A stretch of 56,400 bases of DNA from positions 1-56,400 of IMG/VR virus record IMGVR_UViG_3300020121_000067; one strand, 5' to 3'. A program made the translations under genes and the position numbers. Below are positions 7,458 to 15,172 of this stretch, one piece after another. The notes beneath the pieces were generated by a model. That model was not told the DNA's origin. It made no database searches and saw nothing but the letters and a program-made list of their open reading frames with translations. The DNA is from a virus. Each line of letters begins with the position of its first letter. Positions within the stretch are counted from its first letter, which is position 1.

Positions 7458-9199
7458 CGACGTGTACCTCGCGCGCGGGCCATTGCTTCGAGGGCAAGTT
7501 CCTGCTCGTGCTCCCGCGCTATTTCCTCCGCGTGTGGGAAGTTCAGCATGTTCAATCCACGGCGCACGGAGAGAATCTTGTTCTTCATCAGTTCCGGAGC
7601 CATCTTGCGCAGCACGGTCTGCGACAGCGGCTGGATGGATGCTTCATCCACTTCCACGTCGAAGATGTCCGGGCGACCTTGCATGAGATAGTCCAGCGGC
7701 TTCCATTCGACTGGCTTGCGGCCTTCGTCGGAAGGCACGAGGTTAGTGCGGTGGAGGTGGTAGAACCGGGCCATCGAGTAGAACCACAGTTCAGAGAAGA
7801 GTTGGAAGCTGACCGCTCCGAGGCGACCGCGCAGTTGAGTCAGCCCTTGCGCACGGAGCACGGACTCGTCATACAGCTCTGGACTGAGATTCCCCGCTCC
7901 GGGATTGCCACTGCGCGCCGGGGTGAATCCCTGCAACGCCTTCTGCCGGTCGAGCAGTGACGCCGGTATCTGCGTGAAATGCGCCGGCATCTGCGACGGG
8001 AACACGCACTGCGGAACCTGCGATTGCGGATTGATGACGCACACCTCTCCGGGGATACCGCCAAACGCCTCCACGTCGATGCCGGTGTTCGAGTGGATGA
8101 ACCAGATGCCGTTGTTCAGGCGCACGGCGTTCTCAAAGACGCCGGTCATCAGGCGCTCGGCCACGTTCTGGAGGGTGACGCTATAGCGAATCGCGGGAAC
8201 TCCCCAGATGCCGAACAGCGGTGGCATGGACCAGAACGGCACCGTGGGGAACATACCCAGCGGCCAGGGGTTATCGCCGTCGCTCAATATCCTGCCTTCA
8301 CACTCGATAATCAGGCGACCATTAGGATATTTCCATTCCAAGTCTGGACTGGTGCCATTGCCACGATTCTTGTCCGGGTCGGTAATCTCCCCACCGGGGA
8401 GTTGTTTCTTCTCCACGCGAGCAGCGATGCGAGTGTAGTCCTGGCAGTAGGCGTAGCGCACGCGGAGACGGGTGTCGAATGGAGCTGCCTTGTTCGAGGG
8501 CAGGCCACCGACGGATGCCATCGGGCCGTCGGGCATCGTGAGTCCGGTTCCAGCCGGGCCGAGGAGGGAGTGTCGTGGCGTCGTCGTGGGACGTGATTTC
8601 AATCCGACCGAGGTCAGTGGCCATCGACGGCGGATTTCATCGACGTGTATGTAGTCTTCGAGGATCTCAAACGAGCGGTCGAGATCGTAATCGGTCACCG
8701 GATCAGGATAGTAGCTGGCTGGGTTCCTCGCCTTGGCCCAGAGCATGCCCTTGCCACCACGGGCCTCGGGATTCAGGCCAATTTGCAACACCCCGAGTCC
8801 GCCGAACAGTGACCACAGCATCGCAAACATCGCGTGGTAATTCACCCTCGCCTTGCGCCACTCCGCTTGGAAAGTCTTCTCGCGGTCTTCCTCCTGCGCT
8901 CCGCTCTGTTGATTAGTTATATAAACACGCGGAGATGATTCGCTGAGATCGTTAGCCTCGTAGAGCATCAGGGTTTGTAGCTCTGGGATTTTAATTGACG
9001 GGCGGAAAGTAGGCACAGGCGAACCACTCGCGCCGGAGTCTGAGAGAGTATAGAATTCCTGAATATCTTGGAGATAATTCTGACCAAGTACCTTGTCGCG
9101 TTGCTCAGCGGAGAGGCGCATCCACTCATCCAGGTTGCGAGCCAAGGGTGATATATCAGCGGCCTCGCTGGACTTCTTCGTGGTGAAGACGGTAGCCAT
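7454..9199 (-). CDS. Portal protein
   Basis: Encodes 581 residues from ATG at 9199. Size, position between terminase and scaffold/coat, and content fit a podovirus portal: an alpha-helical N-terminus with LARNLDEWMRL, a wing region with PYLS-like helices, aromatic segments (NPASYYPDPVTDYDLDRSFE) and a helical C-terminal crown ending EHEQELALEAMARARGTRR. The protein would form the dodecameric ring through which DNA is packaged and ejected. No frameshift was seen. Confidence 0.85.
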   Translation of the reverse strand: MATVFTTKKSSEAADISPLARNLDEWMRLSAEQRDKVLGQNYLQDIQEFYTLSDSGASGSPVPTFRPSIKIPELQTLMLYEANDLSESSPRVYITNQQSGAQEEDREKTFQAEWRKARVNYHAMFAMLWSLFGGLGVLQIGLNPEARGGKGMLWAKARNPASYYPDPVTDYDLDRSFEILEDYIHVDEIRRRWPLTSVGLKSRPTTTPRHSLLGPAGTGLTMPDGPMASVGGLPSNKAAPFDTRLRVRYAYCQDYTRIAARVEKKQLPGGEITDPDKNRGNGTSPDLEWKYPNGRLIIECEGRILSDGDNPWPLGMFPTVPFWSMPPLFGIWGVPAIRYSVTLQNVAERLMTGVFENAVRLNNGIWFIHSNTGIDVEAFGGIPGEVCVINPQSQVPQCVFPSQMPAHFTQIPASLLDRQKALQGFTPARSGNPGAGNLSPELYDESVLRAQGLTQLRGRLGAVSFQLFSELWFYSMARFYHLHRTNLVPSDEGRKPVEWKPLDYLMQGRPDIFDVEVDEASIQPLSQTVLRKMAPELMKNKILSVRRGLNMLNFPHAEEIAREHEQELALEAMARARGTRR

Positions 9200-9513
9200 C
9201 AGGCTTTTATCACCTTGGCATTTTTAAATTTAGCATCATCGTCGGGCGTGTATTCCGTCAGTTCGGACATGGATTTTATATCATCATAATCAACCACGTG
9301 CCCATTCGTGTCCATCACCGCCGATAGATAATCCCATTCGTCACAATCATTGAAAACTACGAATATCCAGCCATCATCGGCCACAAACGTAACATTCCCG
9401 GCATACACATGTGCCCATGAATTCCCAGCAACAGATACGCCCAACTCGCCACGCTCAATTTGTTTCAATCGAGTGAGAGCCTCTTTCTCGAATCCAAATG
9501 GAAGAGTACGCAT
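9199..9513 (-). CDS. Accessory protein of unknown function, AT-rich
   Basis: Encodes 104 residues from ATG at 9513, right after the previous TAG. The sequence is acidic at the end (EYTPDDDAKFKNAKVIKA) and mixed alpha/beta in the middle (VTFVADDGWIFVVFNDCDEWDYL). The gene is visibly richer in A and T than portal and scaffold, like 10468-11101, so it looks like a later addition (moron). No family assigned. Confidence 0.7.
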   Translation of the reverse strand: MRTLPFGFEKEALTRLKQIERGELGVSVAGNSWAHVYAGNVTFVADDGWIFVVFNDCDEWDYLSAVMDTNGHVVDYDDIKSMSELTEYTPDDDAKFKNAKVIKA

Positions 9514-9651
9514 CTATTTCCGCTTCCCCGGTCTCGGTGGCGTCATGCGGTTCGGTGATTTGGTGCCATGACGTAGGCGCGGCCCACGCTGGGCTTCCTC
9601 GTTCGTGCCACCGTAGGCGTTGTCCGCGATGACAATCGGCCCCTTGGCCAT
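9514..9651 (-). CDS. Small basic protein, 45 aa
   Basis: ATG at 9651 behind AGAGGTGAAGTAGTC opens 45 codons to TAG. The product starts MAKGPIVIADNAYGGTNEE and ends in an Arg/Pro/Lys-rich tail (MTPPRPGKRK). It lies between the 210-aa gene and the 104-aa accessory gene. Unknown function; good start signal. Confidence 0.6.
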   Translation of the reverse strand: MAKGPIVIADNAYGGTNEEAQRGPRLRHGTKSPNRMTPPRPGKRK

Positions 9652-9653
9652 GA

Positions 9654-10286
9654 CTACTTCACCTCTGCGGGGATAGTATCACGCCTCTCCGATTCAGCAA
9701 CATCGAATTCGTGGGTCGCCTCTTCCTCACCGCGCAGCCACGCTCCCACCAGCGCCGCTGCGTCCTTGCCGGAATCCTCATCCCCGGACGATCCCATGTA
9801 CTCCTCCAGCTTCTGCATCGTGTCGATCATCTGCGGCAGGGTGATCTGGCCGGACATGATCAGGACTTCGGCGTTCGTGGAGAGATCGCGCTGGAGCTGG
9901 CGCCACGCGGCTCCCTTTTTCTCATCGCGCGCCGTGGAGAAGGCTTCAAATATTTTTGACAGTACGCTGCGCGCCTTGGCTACTGCGGCTTGCGAATCTC
10001 CCACGGGTACTCGCGGTTCCGGTTGCGCAGCTCCTTGGCCTGGGACTCGGCTGCCGCGGTTCGCTTCGTCGCGTGGCTTTGCTCCAGGAGGTATAGGTCT
10101 AGTTCCGACTTCACCGCCGGGACGTGGCGAGCGGTTGCTTCGGTTACCTCGTCCACGGGGGCGCGGTTGTTGAGCGAGTTCACCGCCTGAAGTTCCGACT
10201 CTACGCTCCGTGCCAGTGGTGAGGGCTTCGTGGATGTCGCTGGCCCAGCGGGTGTCGGGGATGTTTGGATCGGGGTCGATGGCCAT
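9654..10286 (-). CDS. Virion-region protein, N-terminal half overprinted on the upstream gene
   Basis: Encodes 210 residues if ATG at 10286 is used. That ATG has a GAGGAGGCCCCCGA ribosome site and gives MAIDPDPNIPDTRWASD. The first 100 residues overlap the 168-aa gene in another frame by 307 bases and are Arg/Pro/Gly-rich and probably disordered. The second half (AAVAKARSVLSKIFEAFSTA through GSSGDEDSGKDAAALVGAWL) is a convincing helical, acidic protein. An alternative is a later GTG start inside the frame, which would remove most of the overlap but has no good ribosome site. Confidence 0.65.
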   Translation of the reverse strand: MAIDPDPNIPDTRWASDIHEALTTGTERRVGTSGGELAQQPRPRGRGNRSNRSPRPGGEVGTRPIPPGAKPRDEANRGSRVPGQGAAQPEPRVPVGDSQAAVAKARSVLSKIFEAFSTARDEKKGAAWRQLQRDLSTNAEVLIMSGQITLPQMIDTMQKLEEYMGSSGDEDSGKDAAALVGAWLRGEEEATHEFDVAESERRDTIPAEVK

Positions 10287-10486
10287 TCGGGGGCCTCCTC
10301 TGTCTTTGCGGGGACGTAATAGATTCTAGCTCCGAGGCGCAGGGTGAGCGTCGCGGCGTTGTCGGAGCTGATGTTCTGGAGCGAGAGTTCGAGACAGAGC
10401 TGCTGGAGTTCGGAGAGAGGACAGGTGAAGGTGCCGCCGTGCTGCGCGAGTAGTTGGATCAGGGATTTCAGGAACTCTGGTGACAT
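9980..10486 (-). CDS. Head-region protein, unknown
   Basis: Encodes 168 residues from ATG at 10486 (MSPEFLKSLIQLLAQHGGTF). The N-terminal 60 residues look folded. The rest, SerPro-rich then helical (ESQAKELRNRNREYPWEIRKPQ), overlaps the next gene by 307 bases in another frame. The start overlaps the end of the capsid-like gene 10468-10839. No family recognised. Confidence 0.65.
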   Translation of the reverse strand: MSPEFLKSLIQLLAQHGGTFTCPLSELQQLCLELSLQNISSDNAATLTLRLGARIYYVPAKTEEAPEWPSTPIQTSPTPAGPATSTKPSPLARSVESELQAVNSLNNRAPVDEVTEATARHVPAVKSELDLYLLEQSHATKRTAAAESQAKELRNRNREYPWEIRKPQ

Positions 10487-10839
10487 ATATTATTCATTTC
10501 CTGAACATGACTAGTAACCGGAGCCGAGCCAAATTTCCACTCTGAGTCTCCTACCCTTAACCAGCAATTCATTCTGTGATCCTCAACATAATGCACATTG
10601 ACAAATTGAACTACGTCTTCAGGCAAATCCTTGGCCAGCGTCAAAACGGCGTTGTTGAACATGTGGCGTTGTATTCCCAACCGCTTACGCCATTCGTTAT
10701 ATCTAGGCGTAGCCTCAAGCATAGATATTATTTTGTTCAGTGTATCCTGCGTACCCCGCAGATGCGTTGGCTCATCGTAGCCAAAGGTAACAGACTGATA
10801 CCCATACTCCAGCAAAGATAGTGATAATTCAGCGTTCAC
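10468..10839 (-). CDS. Short paralogue of the coat-protein C-terminal region
   Basis: Encodes 123 residues from GTG at 10839 behind TTGGAGGGCGT. Residues near 14-23 (YQSVTFGYDEP) match YQTVTWGYDEP of the coat protein encoded at 3968-4954. The FNNA motif, a following P-x-x-V segment and the end (VQEMNNIC versus WQLSNISP) line up in the same order. The N-terminal two thirds of a coat protein are absent. The gene is AT-richer than its neighbours. It may modulate capsid assembly, occupy special capsid positions, or act against other phages' coat assembly; all of these are inference. Confidence 0.75.
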   Translation of the reverse strand: MNAELSLSLLEYGYQSVTFGYDEPTHLRGTQDTLNKIISMLEATPRYNEWRKRLGIQRHMFNNAVLTLAKDLPEDVVQFVNVHYVEDHRMNCWLRVGDSEWKFGSAPVTSHVQEMNNICHQSS

Positions 10840-10852
10840 ACGCCCTCCAAGT

Positions 10853-11101
10853 TCATGCCGGTATCATTACAACTTGTTCCGGCTGCTTACCTTCCGCCGG
10901 AGATGATACAAACAAAGCATTAAACACTCTTGTTCCCTCTTTGGTATATGCATAACCAAGATCGGCAGGCCACCCCATCAAACGATGAAAGCTCTTGTTG
11001 TCGAATGGCCCAATAGATACGGCTACCCTTGCGTTTTGCGGCATGGACTTCAACATCTCTATTAGTTCAGCCACTGTATAGCCTTTTAAGTTTTCATTCA
11101 C
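10853..11101 (-). CDS. Small accessory protein inserted after terminase
   Basis: Encodes 82 residues from ATG at 11101, just after the terminase stop. It opens MNENLKGYTVAELIEMLKSM, a helix that resembles many small phage proteins with a 'tvaELiemLk..p' start. It is AT-rich. A copy of the last bases of the terminase gene follows its stop (10830-10856), which suggests insertion. Function unknown. Confidence 0.7.
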   Translation of the reverse strand: MNENLKGYTVAELIEMLKSMPQNARVAVSIGPFDNKSFHRLMGWPADLGYAYTKEGTRVFNALFVSSPAEGKQPEQVVMIPA

Positions 11102-13941
11102 ACTCCCTCCAAATTCGCGCCAGCGGTTTTCTTCTTCCCCTTGTTGATCGCTTCCAGCGCCTTCAGATGCCGGTTCCCATGATCAAGTAGCATTCCCATG
11201 TCGGTGGTGAACGGATCGAGCGCCCAGCTCACTCCGGGGATCTGGTTTCCATCACCGGATGGCTTGTCCAAGGTCTCAGCGCGGCCCTTGCCGATGCGGG
11301 TGGTGTGATATTGCTTGACCGCGATCCACCCGAGGAGTCCCGCCATGAAGATGTCATCGTGTCCCTTGATGACCTGCCAGTTCCACGCCATCTCCATCTG
11401 CGCACGGGACATCTGTGCGAGGAATTGCTGGTCGGTGACGTGGGCTTCTCCCCGGCGGAGTGCAAGGCGGAAGCGGTCGAACAGCATGCGCCGTGAGCGT
11501 TGCGTGGTTTCCCAGCCGAGGGCGGTGGACGCTTTCGCGTGAACTTTATCATCGCGTGAGCCACGCCAGAGATATTGCTGTGGATAGTAGTAACGGTCGC
11601 GTAGCTCCTGTGCGGCGGTGGCCCCCCAGCCGCCGGTGAACTCGATGTTGATCATCGCATTGTTATAAAAACGCCCGAGACCGTTGAGAAAGTAAGCAAG
11701 AGTCTCAGGAGGAATTCGTTCGGCGAAACGAAAAGCCATCCGTCCAGTATCTCCGTTCCAGCCCACGATGGCAGCAAAATCGCCAGTTCCAACGCCTTTA
11801 GCAGCGTCAGCTCCGATGTAATATTGTCCTTTTTCTGTTGGCAGTTCCCAGACACGTATTTCACCCTCTGGCCTTTCTTCAAAGATTGGAATTCCTCCAT
11901 CTGTAGTGATGATCGTTCCGCGCAGGATCGGCTTCTGATTGTCGCGCTTGGCCGCACTCAACTCAATGCTGTCGAACGCCGGCCTGCCGGAGGAGATGAA
12001 TCCTTCCTCCGGCGTGTTGTGTGTGAGTATTCCCTCGGCAGAGAACGCAGCCTCTCCCTCGATAGTGAAGTCATAGGTTTCCTCTATGCCATCAGGAACC
12101 ACGCACACGACTTCATCGCGCAGGATGTTAAGTTTTCCCTGACACACTTTGCGCTGGCACTTGCCTCCGCGTTTGCGTGCACTGCGGAATTTGATATCGC
12201 GGATGAATATTTCCGATCCGTATCGCGTACAGAGGAGTTTCCATCCAGTGTATTGCTTGCCCGTGCCACCGATTTTGTTCTCCGCCATGATGGAGGAATC
12301 TATGCCGAATCCCAGCAACAGGAGTTGCACTGAGCGAACGAACTCATAATCCTTGGCATACATGCTAACAAGGCCCAATCGCGGTGAATAATGGCCATCC
12401 GCCTCGAACAGGCCAGAGAGGAACTTGGCCACCACGTTGCGCGGAGATTTCCAGATACATTCTGGCACTACGATGTTGCGCTTGTGGTATCCATCCTGTG
12501 CGGGCTTTATAGCTCCTAGGTGGAGCATGATGTATTTGGCTGCGGAGCGTCCATCGTCGTCCTTACCACGGGCGGATATGTAATCGCATCCCTTGCGTCC
12601 TTGGATGGGAGATATGTTTTTCGTGGTGGTTCTGCCGATTAACTTCTCCGTCAACGCACGGACTTCTGTCACCACGTCCTGATCCTTGGCATCGCAGGCC
12701 ACGCTGAACTCGGTTTTGTACCAGCAACCATCGCCCATGAAATATCCGAGCAGTAGACCCCAATCCTCAGATATTTCCACGGAGGTGGTGGCTCCGGGGA
12801 TGGAATGCCAATGCGCAGTGTATGGACGTTCGGAGAATCGTGGAGATCGTAGAGTGAGCACATCTCCCGGCATGAGCGCAGCGAGTAATTTCCATCCCTC
12901 AGCGGTCATCACCGGATGATCGTGTGTTCCGCGCAGGATGCGGCCTTGGCGCGTGGTCAGTTTGTAAATTGGTGAGGCTGGCTGAACGTGCCAGCGAATA
13001 ATCTTGCCACTCTCGGTCAATTTGGCCTTGGAGGCTTCGCCCACGGGAATGATTCCCAGTTCCGTGCTCACGCGAGCCTCGGCGGTTAGACAGGATGGGT
13101 AATCCTGCTTCATCAGATCGTGGTTCCCCGCGCAGGCCTTGGCCATCGTCCAGCGATACCACGCGATCTGGTTCTTGGTGCAGGAGAACTCACGCGCCAG
13201 CCATTTCTCATACTCACCCTTCGGAGCGTCATTGGCGAGAATGCGCGTCTCCTCATCCGAGAGCGAGAACCCCGGATCCTCGTGCCACGGCATGAATATC
13301 GGGATGAAGCCGTTGGCCCCGTCCACTGCGTCATGCCAGTAGTTGTAGAACGCCTGGCCCGGGCCTTCGATGCCGTTCGGCGTGGTCTCGATGATGATGA
13401 TGTTGTCCGGGTCTTTGGAGACGGTGTTCACCATCGAGACGAAGGATTCCTCTCCCGGATAATACGACGCTTCCGACAAAAGAACCGCGCTAGCGGTGAG
13501 CCCGCGGCCACCGATCACAGTCTTGGCGGTCGCACGAGTGAGCTTGGAATAGTGTCCGCCCTGAAAATTGTAGGTGATCTGCGTCTTGTCGGATTTTATG
13601 TCCACTCCGCGTCGCTGCATCGCCTCCGCGAACGGCTGCGCACGCTCCTCGTAGAGTTCCTTGGCGGTTTTATCCAGCTGCGCCACGATGACGGACTTAC
13701 CTCCGCGCTTGGCCATGTTGTGCGCGGTCAGGAGCGCGACGGCCCAGGTGGAGCCTCCCGTGCGGCGGGACTTGTAGAGGATGACTTGCAGAGGCATGTT
13801 CGGGCGGTAGTGTTCGCGAATCTCCCGCATGATGCGTTGCTGCGATGGAGCGAAGATGAATGGCACCGTGCGTCCGGTGTCGCGGTCGCGGATCGGGAGG
13901 CGCGAGCAGAAGGACTCGAAGCGGGCGAGGTCTAGCGGCAA
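11098..13941 (-). CDS. terL: Terminase large subunit interrupted by an intein
   Basis: Encodes 947 residues from TTG at 13941, one codon after the TAA of the upstream zinc-ribbon gene in the same frame. The N-extein (1-283) holds the packaging ATPase with a P-loop variant KSRRTGGST (57-65) and LLSEAS as Walker B. The C-extein (643-947) holds the RNase H-fold nuclease with ADAAKGVGTGDFA, INIEFTGG and GHDDIF. Residues 284-642 are an intein between YPS and TPEEGF, a highly conserved stretch of TerL. After splicing the enzyme is about 588 residues, normal for the family. It cuts concatemers and drives DNA into the prohead through the portal. Confidence 0.93.
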   Translation of the reverse strand: MPLDLARFESFCSRLPIRDRDTGRTVPFIFAPSQQRIMREIREHYRPNMPLQVILYKSRRTGGSTWAVALLTAHNMAKRGGKSVIVAQLDKTAKELYEERAQPFAEAMQRRGVDIKSDKTQITYNFQGGHYSKLTRATAKTVIGGRGLTASAVLLSEASYYPGEESFVSMVNTVSKDPDNIIIIETTPNGIEGPGQAFYNYWHDAVDGANGFIPIFMPWHEDPGFSLSDEETRILANDAPKGEYEKWLAREFSCTKNQIAWYRWTMAKACAGNHDLMKQDYPSCLTAEARVSTELGIIPVGEASKAKLTESGKIIRWHVQPASPIYKLTTRQGRILRGTHDHPVMTAEGWKLLAALMPGDVLTLRSPRFSERPYTAHWHSIPGATTSVEISEDWGLLLGYFMGDGCWYKTEFSVACDAKDQDVVTEVRALTEKLIGRTTTKNISPIQGRKGCDYISARGKDDDGRSAAKYIMLHLGAIKPAQDGYHKRNIVVPECIWKSPRNVVAKFLSGLFEADGHYSPRLGLVSMYAKDYEFVRSVQLLLLGFGIDSSIMAENKIGGTGKQYTGWKLLCTRYGSEIFIRDIKFRSARKRGGKCQRKVCQGKLNILRDEVVCVVPDGIEETYDFTIEGEAAFSAEGILTHNTPEEGFISSGRPAFDSIELSAAKRDNQKPILRGTIITTDGGIPIFEERPEGEIRVWELPTEKGQYYIGADAAKGVGTGDFAAIVGWNGDTGRMAFRFAERIPPETLAYFLNGLGRFYNNAMINIEFTGGWGATAAQELRDRYYYPQQYLWRGSRDDKVHAKASTALGWETTQRSRRMLFDRFRLALRRGEAHVTDQQFLAQMSRAQMEMAWNWQVIKGHDDIFMAGLLGWIAVKQYHTTRIGKGRAETLDKPSGDGNQIPGVSWALDPFTTDMGMLLDHGNRHLKALEAINKGKKKTAGANLEGV
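12016..13092 (-). mobile_element. LAGLIDADG intein inside terL (359 codons)
   Basis: The first residue is Cys284 (CLTAEARVSTE) and the last two are His641-Asn642 (GILTHN), followed by Thr as the +1 extein nucleophile. Splicing block features (block A with Cys1, TxxH-like GTHDHPVMT block B, C-terminal HN) are present. Two dodecapeptide-type motifs, LLGYFMGDG and FLSGLFEADG, mark a homing endonuclease of the LAGLIDADG class. The intein sits at the conserved YPS-TPEE site, a functional hot spot, as is usual for terminase inteins. It is full-size and appears intact. Confidence 0.93.
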
Positions 13942-13944
13942 GGG

Positions 13945-14034
13945 TTACTTCCCCCTACATATACAGCATTTACGCAGGTGCTTACGTTTGCGCACCATGC
14001 GAACGCCACATCCGGGGCATGGGACTGAGGCCAT
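13945..14034 (-). CDS. Tiny zinc-ribbon protein, 29 aa
   Basis: ATG at 14034 overlaps the TGA of the 208-aa gene (TGATG) and opens 29 codons to TAA. The product has CPGC near the start and CCIC near the end with a basic middle (VRKRKHLRKCC), a minimal zinc ribbon. Its frame is the same as terL, separated only by TAA and one codon, so rare readthrough would add this ribbon to terminase. Function unknown. Confidence 0.6.
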   Translation of the reverse strand: MASVPCPGCGVRMVRKRKHLRKCCICRGK

Positions 14035-14660
14035 CACTTACCCTTCTGCTTACCGCCAGTCGAGGCAGCGAACTCCGCATCCCGCTTCACATTCTCCTGA
14101 TAAATCTGCTGCTTCGACTTCTGCGTCGCAGGCGCATCTCCCGGCAGCATCCCCCGGTCAGTCATCGCTGCGATGCCGTGCTTCCTGCGGTTCTCCTCCA
14201 CGATGCAGGCGTCGGAGCAGAAGTACTCGGTGATGAACGCTCCGGTGGCGGAGTCTTTGCGCGGACGGACCATCCGCCAGTTGCGGTTGCCCAGCTGGCG
14301 TTTGGTGGTGTGGCACATGAGGCATGCGGTGTCGAGGGTCTCCTGCGTCCGGCGGATTTCAATCGTGCGAGCCGCGAGTTCGCAGCGCGCCCGCATCTTG
14401 GCCAGCAGGACGAAGCCCTCCTCGATGTCGATGGTCGAGAAAAACTCGCGGACTTCGGTGTCGTACTCGGCTTCCGTGGCCCAGCGCGCGTAGGCGAGAA
14501 TGGACGCGGCAGCCGAGGCCTTGGCCTTGTCGCCGGAGTGGGATGCGTGGTTCAGTTCGGTCGCAGCCTCGGAGGGCGTGAGATCAAGGTCGTTGCCGAT
14601 GAGATCACCGGGAGGGAGGACAGGTTCCGGGACTGCGGGGACTGCATTGTGTTTGGCCAT
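14034..14660 (-). CDS. Protein upstream of terminase with treble-clef-like cysteines
   Basis: Encodes 208 residues from ATG at 14660 (MAKHNAVPAVPEPVLPPGDL). The central region is helical. Cysteines CLMC and FCSDAC around residues 115-152 resemble a FYVE/FCS-type zinc site (YFCSDACIVEEN). Position just before terL is where a small terminase subunit is often found, but I see no clear HTH. It could be an accessory DNA-binding packaging protein. Confidence 0.65.
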   Translation of the reverse strand: MAKHNAVPAVPEPVLPPGDLIGNDLDLTPSEAATELNHASHSGDKAKASAAASILAYARWATEAEYDTEVREFFSTIDIEEGFVLLAKMRARCELAARTIEIRRTQETLDTACLMCHTTKRQLGNRNWRMVRPRKDSATGAFITEYFCSDACIVEENRRKHGIAAMTDRGMLPGDAPATQKSKQQIYQENVKRDAEFAASTGGKQKGK

Positions 14661-14881
14661 TATCGTGTTCCTTCTTTCTCGCGATTGCTCTCCTCCGCGT
14701 TCAACTCTTCAATCTTCCGCTGGAGTTCCCACGCCACGTCGATGGACATGCCTTGATTCTCTCTGCGTAGTCCCAGAGCAGCGGCGAACACGTCAATCAC
14801 CGCCAGTTGCGCGGACATAATTTCGTTGCGACGGCGGAGTTGAATGATCTCCTGATGAGCGGACTGCAATAGATTCTTCAT
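14660..14881 (-). CDS. Small helical protein, 73 aa
   Basis: Starts at ATG 14881 (MKNLLQSAHQEIIQLRRRNEI). The whole product is predicted helix with heptad-like leucines and a charged end (RKIEELNAEESNREKEGTR), a likely coiled coil. It overlaps the start of the next gene by one base. Unknown role; gene packing supports coding. Confidence 0.65.
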   Translation of the reverse strand: MKNLLQSAHQEIIQLRRRNEIMSAQLAVIDVFAAALGLRRENQGMSIDVAWELQRKIEELNAEESNREKEGTR

Positions 14882-14893
14882 AGTTGCCTTTCA

Positions 14894-15172
14894 TTAACGA
14901 AAATATTTAATCCTGCCGAGCCGATCCTTCTCCACCGACCGCGCGCGCTTGTACTGTTGCATCGTCGGATGCTCGGCCACGAACCGCTTGAACTCCGGCG
15001 CGGTGCGCACCTGCACGGAGATGATCTTGCGGATGTCGCGGCAAGCGGTGCAGCCGAAGCAATAATGAGTCACGTATCCATGCTCGCGGTGCTCCTCCAC
15101 GAGGATCATGGAGTCACGCGGGGCCTCGGGTGGATGATCGGGACTCTTACAAAGTGGTGGCTTCTGCGGCAT
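14894..15172 (-). CDS. Small Cys-containing protein, 92 aa
   Basis: The best start is ATG at 15172, overlapping the TGA of the 250-aa gene (TGATG); the longer upstream reading is a shadow of that gene. The product starts MPQKPPLCKSPDHPPEAPRD and contains YCFGCTACRDI, with a basic C-terminus (RARSVEKDRLGRIKYFR). Probably zinc-binding. Function unknown. Confidence 0.7.
   Translation of the reverse strand: MPQKPPLCKSPDHPPEAPRDSMILVEEHREHGYVTHYCFGCTACRDIRKIISVQVRTAPEFKRFVAEHPTMQQYKRARSVEKDRLGRIKYFR

Noticed and set aside
13120-13935. 271-codon plus-strand frame opposite terminase
   Set aside because: Antisense shadow in a GC-rich gene; the minus-strand frame carries the real TerL motifs.
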